From: Molanna angustata
Lineage: Eukaryota; Arthropoda; Insecta; Trichoptera; Molannidae
Direction of reading: 5' to 3'
DNA: 64,000 nt
Assembly: GCA_963576475.1 (NCBI GenBank)
Contig: OY754978.1
Coordinates: forward strand, 62,001 to 126,000
Position 1 is the first letter of the stretch; each line of letters starts with the position of its first letter. This document shows, piece after piece, positions 56,495-64,000 of the stretch. A model generated the notes under the pieces. The model searched no databases, was not told the DNA's origin, and worked only from the letters and a program-made list of their open reading frames with translations. The translations under genes and the position numbers were made by a program.

Positions 56495-57635
56495 CTAGTT
56501 GCATGTAACACATGAGATACAACTGTCGATGGCGATAGTGTGTATAATTAAAGAATTCATACTAAACTATAAACACTTAAACACAAATTAATAAATAATA
56601 TTGTAAGATATTTTGTTATCTATATAAAACAAAAGGCCTTCGTGGCTGACGCTTCGTGGTTAGGTAACTGACTGCTGATCCTAAGGTCCCGGGTTCGAAT
56701 CCCGGTGGAGACACAGTTTTTAATTGTGTTTTCAGTCTGGATCTGTGAGACGATTAATATTGTAAGTCTCCAGAATGTGGCAACTTGTGATTGGGTGCGT
56801 GTTAAATTAATATATGACATAGTACCTGTTAGTTGCTCGAGAAGTAATGTAAAATAAAAATAAAATAAAACATGTAGGTATGTATGTCAGTATAGGATAG
56901 TATGGAGGCCAGTCCTTTTTTCCTACCCAGAATATGAAATCAGCATAATGGTATGTATGTATGTTTGGAGATTAAGTAACACACTATTGAGTCCCCGTAG
57001 ATTTTGTGTAGTGTATACTGCCTTACAAATTGTATGAAACGATGTCGTCACTAAATTAAATTTTTATAAAAATTGTTTGTATAAGAGTTTGAGATGTACT
57101 ACTATAATGAGCATATTTTTTATAGAAAGTCTTTGGAAATATAGGTAGTTTAACACATAATTTTGTCAAAAAAAATATTTTTTGAGTAAAAAATGTTTTG
57201 AAAATCTCTGGAACTTTTTAAAAAAAAATTGATTTTGTATTTTGTCTATATTTATACCAATTGTAAACATCATAACTTTTATGGTTTTTGAGATATATGG
57301 AAAAATTAAGCAAATATTTAAAAGTTGATAACCCCTGACTGAAATAAATATTCATAATACTGAGTATAAAATATTTGTAGGCCTATAACAATCTATATAT
57401 TCTGAAATTTTGGACTCTGTAGGTACATTGATTGTGACAAAGTTATAAGGGAAATACACAGACACAAAATTTTCTACTCCAAATTTTGAGTAAATCCGTA
57501 ATTACAGAACATACATAGGTCTGGTATATGCCGCTAAGCCTCTAATTAATAATGTTTTTTGACATCAAATTTGGAAAAAAACGGCGCAAAAACTCTACTA
57601 CATAAAATTCTCTCCCACAGAATTGACAGTTAGAA
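56495..57635 (-). mobile_element. Helitron-like element, copy i, with nested SINE
   Basis: The 3' end lies at the left (CTAGTTGCATGTAACACATG, 56495) and the family body is in reverse. A degraded 5' end, AGAATTGACAGTTAGA, lies near 57632. A SINE sits at 56635-56870 inside it. It lies about 300 bases downstream of the transporter stop. Confidence 0.7.
56635..56870 (+). mobile_element. tRNA-derived SINE
   Basis: Head GGCCTTCGTGGCTGACGCTT, B box GGGTTCGAATCCCGGTGGAG, body as in 40978-41212, tail (AAAAT)n. ATAAAACA-like text on both sides suggests a target duplication. Confidence 0.85.
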
Positions 57636-57639
57636 TATA

Positions 57640-58275
57640 TTGAAATATGGTGAAAAAATCTATTGTAATACATTTATACCTTTGATATAGTTATTACCTG
57701 ATTGGTAATTTAATTAAGGGCCCTTAAACCACTCACATATTGTATAGTAGGTATAAATTATAATACTCATTATATTGTAGGTACTTATAATAAGTTATCG
57801 CTAAATATAAATGTACAAAATGTAATTATACAGGATATTTTATACTTATTTTTATACTACATAATTTGCAATGTACAAAAATACAGCATTTGTTTGTTAT
57901 TGAAAAAGATTAATAACAAAAATAATATAAAATCAGGTATATTTTAATTTTATATCAATATAATTAATAACACAGCTACATTTTATTTTTATATAATCAA
58001 AATAACTTCAAACAGAAATCTTTTTAAAAAACTATGGTTAGTATTGCCTCGGATTAGAAAAGACTTTTATTGAGCAGTGGATAGATTATGGCTGGTAAGT
58101 AAATATTGTCTCACCACCAAGTACAATATATTGTTATCTGTTCTCTCGTGCACTCATCTTCACATACTTATCTGAAATGAAATTGATTTGATATACAAAT
58201 AGTTATATTTGACTAAACATTCACTAACTATAAGGATAACAGGATGTGTAAAGCACCATTTGTTGATTTAATAAC
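57640..58275. other. Intergenic, nothing recognised
   Basis: Very AT-rich. No ORF or element ends were seen. Confidence 0.4.
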
Positions 58276-58280
58276 ATTTT

Positions 58281-58475
58281 TCATGCAATCAAACAATCCA
58301 ACACAGCAGAAGTAAGTACAATTATTAGTATTTCTGCTCCATTATTAGACTGTGAATTCTTTTTAGTTGTCTTATTTGTAACACCAAACACTTTTAAAAA
58401 TTTGCAAATCAAAGGACTATCTTTTGTCCAAATAAACAACCAAGAATTAGCTAAATGTTTACAGGGAAAATTCAA
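58281..58475 (-). other. Short minus-strand ORF of unknown status
   Basis: A 64-codon frame (CKHLANSWLFIWTKDSPLIC ... ILIIVLTSAVLDCLIA) has a hydrophobic C-terminus resembling a tail anchor. It lies 230 bases downstream of the possible exon at 58702-58891 on the same strand and could be a further exon. There is no other support. Confidence 0.2.
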
Positions 58476-58701
58476 TGAGATGTTGTCATCGTCGTTAAAG
58501 TTATAAAATTGTATTCAGTATGATCAAAATAATTATTTTATTAAATCATTGTAAAGTGTCCCTATGGGATACATATTGTAGAAGTTAAAAGTGAATATAA
58601 ATAAATTATCATAATTCTGATAGAAATTTAATAATTATCTATTGAATAAAATATGATCTATGTCTATATAAAAAAAATCATTGCGAGGAAAAATGACTTA
58701 C

Positions 58702-58891
58702 AGTATTCAAAATTGTAATTTGAATGTTTCCACTTTAGATTCCTTTATTTGTTTTACAGGCGAAGGATCGAGGAATCCTTTTTCAATAAGAATATTCAAA
58801 TATTTCTTATGGTAAATTGATGCCAAACAAATGTCAAGTTCAATACAATTCATTATTATTTGATAACATCCACCAAGATCACCGCGTTTAT
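58702..58891 (-). CDS. Possible exon of an unrecognised minus-strand gene
   Basis: On the minus strand a polypyrimidine acceptor TTATTTTTAG (ending 58892) opens a frame DKRGDLGGCYQIIMNCIELD, ICLASIYHKKYLNILIEKGF, LDPSPVKQIKESKVETFKLQF. A TGA lies 8 bases before a good donor ACTGTAAGTC (58701). Composition looks protein-like and not like any retroelement I know. If the phase-1 start is right, the stop falls just before the donor, so this may be a last coding exon with a UTR intron, or chance. No partner exons could be joined with confidence. Confidence 0.3.
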
Positions 58892-59049
58892 CTAAAAATA
58901 AGCAAAACATATTATACAAATATTTATTAATTAATTTTGATTAAAATATTATTTATAACCAATGCTTTCATTAAAAGGTGAGTTTCTTTTTTTAAATTTA
59001 AACAAGAATAGTTAGACATGTATAACAGTTTATCTATCTTATATTAGAA

Positions 59050-59740
59050 GTAGAGTTGAGTACGTGAGCACAGTGTGGAATCCTCAATATAATGTATATG
59101 TCGATCAAATAGAGCGTGTTCAAAAGAAGTTTGTGAAACACCTCGATTACAGATCACACACTTACTCCCCGGACTACTCATCTCGCTGTGTTAAGTATTC
59201 TCTACCCACCTTACAGAAGAGACGCACAATAAGAGACATGATGTTTTTATACAATATATTGAATAATCGCGTCGATACTCCTAAATTATTAGAAAAAATT
59301 AATCCCAGAGTTCCTGCACGTCTGACACGGAGTGACCGTTTATTCAGTATGCCTGTTGTACGAACAAACTACGCAGGGAATGCATTTATTTATAGATCAT
59401 GTAATCAGTTTGATTCAAAGTTCGCGGATTTTGACATGTTTGGCCCACCGGCCATTTTTAAGATGTTGAGGCATTCGTAACGGTGATTTTTCTTTCCAAA
59501 TTTTTCCCATTCCTATTCATAGTCCTGTCCTTATTTCCTAGCTTGTCCATTGTTTAATTAATTTTGACTGATCTTATTTTAATTGTTTTTTATTTTATTA
59601 TCTTTCTTTGTCTTTTTTGTTTTTCTTTTTCTTTCGTAAGATCGTAATTTAGTAATTGGTGTTACGATATTTTGGTTTTTATGTTTAGTAATTAAATTTG
59701 AATTTATATGTATATTTAAAAAACTGTCTGTAACCTTGAA
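59050..59740 (+). pseudogene. 5'-truncated LINE, C-terminal coding end and 3' UTR
   Basis: The frame 59064-59480 reads VEYVSTVWNPQYNVYVDQIE-like start, RVQKKFVKHLDYRSHTY, LPTLQKRRTIRDMMFLYNIL and RTNYAGNAFIYRSCNQFDSK, the post-RT domain of jockey/CR1-type LINEs, open to its stop. A 260-base 3' UTR and an A-rich tail follow. Without an RT it is a dead-on-arrival copy, but the coding part is undamaged, so probably young. Confidence 0.75.
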
Positions 59741-59820
59741 TAAATAAAATAAAATAAAATAAAATAAAATAAAATAAAATAAAATAAAATAAAATAAAAT
59801 AAAATAAAATAAAATAAAAT
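59741..59820 (+). repeat. (AAAAT)n pentanucleotide tail
   Basis: About 15 units of TAAAA form the expanded tail of the LINE just before it. Confidence 0.95.
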
Positions 59821-59869
59821 GTATAGGTATATTCCCTAAACTAACCTTGCATGATACAAATGTTTGTGC

Positions 59870-60085
59870 TGTATAATAATAATAATAAACACTTTCTTGC
59901 ACCCTGCGCAAGTGGCAAGTCTATGGCCGTGTGGCAATTTCTTCCAACTAACCAGTGTTTCCAGCCCAGAAAAGCAATATTTGCATGAGAAATGAATTTA
60001 AATAAATTTCTCCTCTGCTGGGAATCGAACCCAGGTCTCCCACACAGAAACCGAACGGCTTATCAACTGTGCCACGGCGGTCTGT
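59870..60085 (-). mobile_element. tRNA-derived SINE with a LINE-type 3' tail
   Basis: Minus-strand head ACCGCCGTGGCACAGTTGAT (A box) and CCTGGGTTCGATTCCCAGCA (B box). The 3' part GGTTAGTTGGAAGAAATTGC, CACACGGCC..., and a (TTA)n end match the tail of the LINE at 23025-24060. Different head from the GGCCTTCGTGG SINE family. Confidence 0.75.
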
Positions 60086-60894
60086 AGATATTTTATTTAT
60101 TTATTACAAAAAGACATATTTTACATAAAAAAAAAATACATAGCAAAAAAGAAATTAAAACACTTTATAATATGACTTCCTTCAAAAAGAGATATACTCG
60201 TGTTTTGAAGGGAGTTGCAACTATTTACATAATATAGAACAAAAACAAAGTAACAAAATAATCATAGGTAACAAAAAACATATTTAAAAATAGACATAGG
60301 TATATATGCTATATTAAAAAAAAACAACATTTAAATATCAATTACGATTAATAAAATAAGTGCATAATAGGCCCAATTCAGATTCGACTAAAAATTTTAT
60401 ACGGAATTTTAGTATATGAGAAATGTCAAAAAGTTGACCAAATTTATACGGGATTAAATTGGTATTCAGATTCTCTAATTTTATCTCATGACGTCACACC
60501 GCGCGGATAAAATCCTTTTATCCACGGTTTCCCGTTGATTTGGACGTTTTCGTATTCCGACTCGCATCTTAGACGTTCGATCTTTTAAAATATGACTTAA
60601 ATTTATGCGGGTCGTTTGACATCCGTCTACAATTTTGTACGCTAGATAAGGGCTCCATTATTTGTTTGTCTTTACTTTATTCAATTATTATTAATAATTA
60701 TTTGGTGAAATTGTTTAAAGTGGAGTATTTTTTTTACTCACGTCTAAAGAAAAATAAACGTGATAACTTTTTAACTGTACAAATTTATGACAAACAATAA
60801 TCATCACGTATTTATAGGTACAGGTTACTTGACTTTCGTTGATATTTTTCGAGACCACAAAAATAATGGAATTTTATTATCTTTGCCTAGATAA

Positions 60895-61510
60895 TGGATA
60901 AAGAAGGTAAAGTTGTAAATTTTATTGGTTTTTGTAGCTTTTAACTAATGATGTGACACGAATTTTATTAAAAGTAATTGTTAGAGATTCCACTTGTCAA
61001 ATAACGTACTTACAAATTATATATCTATCATAATAATGAAAATCTACCAAGAATGGTCATTCTTCATCAATTTTAATATGAAGTATTCTTACATGTAGCT
61101 AAATTTATATTCAATGTTCTACTAAAGTTTGGGGTTTCAGTCAAAATCTCACATACAAGTTGTCTGTCATTTGAGGTTAGGTTATTATATAAACCATTAT
61201 GTTCATTTTAAAACTTAGGTAACTCTGGATTAAATAATTATTACCATGGGTAATAACGCCCCAGATGAACCGACAGGATACTAAAAACAGGAATTCTTAG
61301 TTAGAATAATAATTTGTATACTATAAATAAATAAATTTTGTTCATTGCAGATGAAGACATTATTGAAATAGATATTGGCAATAGCGACAGACTTACTTAT
61401 GATGATACTTACATTTTTTTCCACGTTGCAAGGACTAGAAGTAATTTAATAAGAAGACACATCACTTTAAAAAAAATCATATATATATTTACTTATATTA
61501 AATTTGTCAC
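60895..61510 (+). other. Possible short two-exon model inside the transposon
   Basis: ATGGATAAAGAAG followed by GTAAAG (donor near 60908) and an acceptor TTCATTGCAG (to 61350) would join in phase to DEDIIEIDIGNSDRLTYDDT, YIFFHVARTRSNLIRRHIT, which then runs into low-complexity text. No family is recognised, and a third exon is not visible. Confidence 0.2.
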
Positions 61511-61954
61511 ATTTTCTATGTATGTATAAAATAAATAATCGTAATATAAATACATGTGTATTAAATTTGTTGTATCTAATTTGTAGAACCTTTTAAGCAG
61601 TAGACAGAATGACAAGGAAAAATAAAACAAGTACTTATGTAAATTGTTATAAAAATAATATATATTTTTTTTCATTAATTCTGTATATTATAAAAAAGAA
61701 TTACAATAATATTTTCCGCCAAACTGCATAATAGTTTTTTGGCAAGGCAGATTCTCTTTTTCACATAACTAATGTATCTAATTAAAACATTTTATTTTAC
61801 AGATCCATAGGTAGGTATGATAAAATCTGAATAGGTAGCTATTTACATTCAAATAATAATTATATGCAAAAAGGTTATTATACTATATCAAAACACCAAA
61901 AAAAATTCAATAATTATTGAAAAAAATAATTCAGTCCCTTGATAGAGAAACATC

Positions 61955-62050
61955 ATTAAACTCTGGATTGTTAGAAATCGCCAAATCTGAATTTCTCTGA
62001 TATTCTGGATCCACAATCTTTCAACTCTGGTGTCACTAGTAGAATTCCCT
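61955..62050 (-). pseudogene. Short exon-like fragment with DTRVERLW
   Basis: After an acceptor-like TTGTTTTACAG (ending near 62050), the minus strand reads NSTSDTRVERLW and then loses family resemblance. N/D-x-R-x-ERLW follows the catalytic core in eukaryotic IS3/integrase-like transposases. With only about ten residues this is a hint, not a call. Confidence 0.2.
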
Positions 62051-62874
62051 GTAAAACAAATAATAACATTGTATTACATGAATTATTAAATGGTCTTAAT
62101 CATTTTCATAAAAGAAGCCGTCAGTCTAACATAATAAACACGAATTTGAGTAATGACTGCCATATGAGTAGAAAATGAAAACTAATTTGAATTCAAATGA
62201 AAGATACAGTTTGGAATGTTACTTGTTATTACCCTGATGTACCTATGTAATAACAAGTGATGCGTCATAAATACGGCTCACTTTTCTTCCAGTTATCACT
62301 AGATATGCTCGACATATTTAACCTATAAAATTTCAAGGCAAAACTTTATATTGACATATCTAACTTACCTTCATAAATTTACTATTAGCGACGGGGAAAA
62401 ATGAGTGATCCGTATTATTTGACCGGATCATTAAATTGAATCGGTGACTCACGGTTCACGTTGCCACAACGATCCGCTCATGAACCAGACATCACTCTCA
62501 CACTTTCTATCTCATATAAAATATATCGTTAGAATGCGATACACATACCGACTCATGGCAATCATCGATTCACAACTAATTCATTATGGTTCATAAAATC
62601 TAATTCATTGCGGTTCTTAAATATGTTAAGCAATTTTGACCGCAACATACTTTGAAAAACAAATACGTAACGTCTATAATTGAATATACTATTTTGAAGG
62701 CGATCTTCGATTCACGACTAATTCATTATGGTTCATAAAATATTTAAGCAATATTGACCATTAAGTACATTGAAATGCAAACATTTTAACGCCTACATTT
62801 GCATATCATATTTTGAATCGGTTTTGTTTTCTCTGTCATTCTACGTACATGTTATGTACGATAGATAAGGATAG

Positions 62875-63096
62875 CTATATTTGAATCATATTGAATCGAA
62901 GAGCGAATTGATGATCCGCATAAATTTCGTGAATCGATTTTAAAAGACAGGATCTTACAAAAATATCGAACTTTGCACCACTATTTACTATCTTTCCATT
63001 TCTCATTACACTATTCCTTGATACTAAGTCAATCATCAACTCCATCTGCTTCTTTGTACTCTTAATTTTGGATTTATCCTTAGGTATCCATAGCAA
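62875..63096 (-). pseudogene. SANT/zeste-like DNA-binding segment
   Basis: The frame begins MLWIPKDKSKIKSTKKQMEL and continues MIDLVSRNSVMRNGKIVNSG, resembling the first helix of Myb/SANT-like 'zeste' domains (Q-x-E-x-L..F-x-x-x-x-x-L..G-x). It then loses similarity. Such domains occur in proteins carried by or derived from insect DNA transposons. Recognition is weak. Confidence 0.3.
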
Positions 63097-63479
63097 ATAG
63101 CGCCGTACAAATTAGAAATGTTTCGGTTTTGGAGGTAAACGAGGTAAACTTTGTTTTAACCATAGAATACACTAACTAGTTTTGACAATAAAATCTCTTT
63201 TCTATGGTTTTGACGTTTTTAGGCTGTTGAATATTGCTAGAGAAATAAATTTTCGAATGTCTTGAATATATTATTTTTTGTGTCGCGGCAACACCGAAAA
63301 TGTTTTTATTCACGGTGACTAAAATTTTTCGGGCGAATTCATTTTAGTCGGCCATTGTTTAAGACGAAATCAGAATACGAGTTTACGACGCTTGCGACTA
63401 AAATTTTATTCGGGACGTATAAAAACTAATTTTAGTCGGCAAATCTGAATCGGACATAATAAGTACCTACATATATAAC

Positions 63480-64000
63480 AACAATGAATAAATAAAACCA
63501 GTTTTTATACACAAACCCTCTTTATATCTACATAAAATTTCTTTAGATCGATAATATCCGTATGTCTCTGCTCTGGCAACAGTTCGTTAAATCACTTAAC
63601 GCCAAGATACGTATAGTGGTTTTGTGCGTAGGCCGTTCTTTTTTTTTGGTATATCACATTAAATCGATGAGTGGCTCTTATACAATCCGAATCATGTACT
63701 CTATCGACGAAATACTCCCTGTAGATCTGCTTCAATGCATTTCTCTTATATATAACATGTAGTGATGGGACATTTGCCTCGGTAAAGAGGCTAGTCGTGG
63801 GGTAGTCTCTGGGTTTATTTAAAATTATTTTTAAGATACTCCGCTGGATGATATAAAGGGGTTCGAGGTTAGTTTTATAAGCACCACCCCACGCTATAAT
63901 CCCATATTGCATGACAGATTGAGCAAGTGCAAAATATATATTTTTCATCGCAGCAATGTCCAAGAAAGTCCTCAATCGATAGAATACATAAAATAATTTC
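63480..64000 (-). pseudogene. LINE C-terminal end, running off the window
   Basis: The minus-strand frame reads LRTFLDIAAMKNIYFALAQS, VMQYGIIAWGGAYKTNLEPL, IIQRSILKIILNKPRDYPT and RTAYAQNHYTYLGVK, colinear with residues about 735-870 of the ORF at 15256-17973 (FIYYAVAQSILCYGIIVWGG). A shift then gives FNELLPEQRHTDIIDLKKF toward 63530. The 5' part lies beyond the right edge. Confidence 0.75.

Larger units (their letters stand above)
60370..63455. mobile_element. 3.1-kb inverted-repeat DNA transposon, class uncertain
   Basis: The left end GGCCCAATTCAGATTCGACT and the right end (complement GTCCGATTCAGATTTGCCGA) form an imperfect terminal inverted repeat. ATAATA stands on both sides (60364-60369, 63456-63461), a possible 6-bp target duplication though low in complexity. 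Interior coding traces: a minus-strand SANT/zeste-like segment (62875-63096) and a minus-strand DTRVERLW string near 62030. The ends recur at 49590. The 6-bp duplication and the RVERLW-like string would fit IS3EU-type elements, which is a hypothesis. Confidence 0.5.

Noticed and set aside
61493..61675. Lys/Tyr/Phe-rich ORFs in AT-rich DNA such as 61493-61675, 44650-44949 and 51268-51519
   Set aside because: Composition follows the AT-rich base content, with no start context, domains or splice signals.

Overview
The window looks like insect nuclear DNA. It is AT-rich, intron-rich and packed with transposable elements. Lepidoptera is favoured because of the scattered TAGGTAGGTA runs, Helitron ends of the ACGTTTGCCGGGTCAGCTAGT type, and a LINE/SINE 3' tail containing a GGAAGAAATTGCC / GGCAATAAG hairpin. 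Hemiptera cannot be excluded from sequence alone. There are no operons, CRISPR arrays or prokaryotic genes.

Only one ordinary host gene can be modelled well. It is a major-facilitator transporter of the SLC46 (folate-transporter-like) type on the + strand. Its exons are 36432-37389, 53307-53408, 54489-54710, 55490-55646 and 56086-56194, giving 516 codons including the stop with every splice phase matching. The large first coding exon also exists as a second intact copy about 30.8 kb upstream (5656-6613, 18 differences in 958 bases). That copy has its own good donor of the same phase and no downstream exons of its own. The copy lies in a segmental duplication (5279-9674 versus 36047-43469). 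A second, smaller duplication pairs 24160-25905 with 44266-45407.

Region by region: 1-5300 holds LTR-like and tRNA-SINE pieces and the 5' halves of two LINEs. 5279-9674 is the left segmental copy. 8181-22306 is a striking inverted amplification: a 3432-bp arm (A), a 1.15-kb (TA)n tract, a truncated inverted arm (B), a (TA)n tract, a nearly intact LINE with a 905-codon ORF, and a full inverted arm (C), followed by more (TA)n. 22300-24100 holds LINE debris. 26438-30039 is a decayed Helitron with helicase remnants and a nested SINE that itself contains an RTE LINE. 30-36 kb carries Helitron-like copies and minisatellites. 36-43.5 kb is the right segmental copy with nested insertions, including a Tc1-like transposon with a predicted intron and a perfect 192-bp palindrome. 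45.4-47.1 kb is a MITE split by an LTR-type insertion with a 4-bp target duplication. 47.3-52.6 kb is SINE, Tc1 and LINE debris. 53.3-56.2 kb is the 3' end of the transporter gene. 57-64 kb has LINE/SINE pieces, one possible unknown minus-strand exon, and a 3.1-kb inverted-repeat DNA transposon with a 6-bp flanking repeat.

The two segmental copies act as an internal empty-site/filled-site comparison. That comparison gives exact ends for a 983-bp Helitron-like element (TC...CTAG, no target duplication) and for the Tc1 element (TA duplication). All similarities and counts here were read by eye and no alignment or database search was run, so family names are recognition calls.
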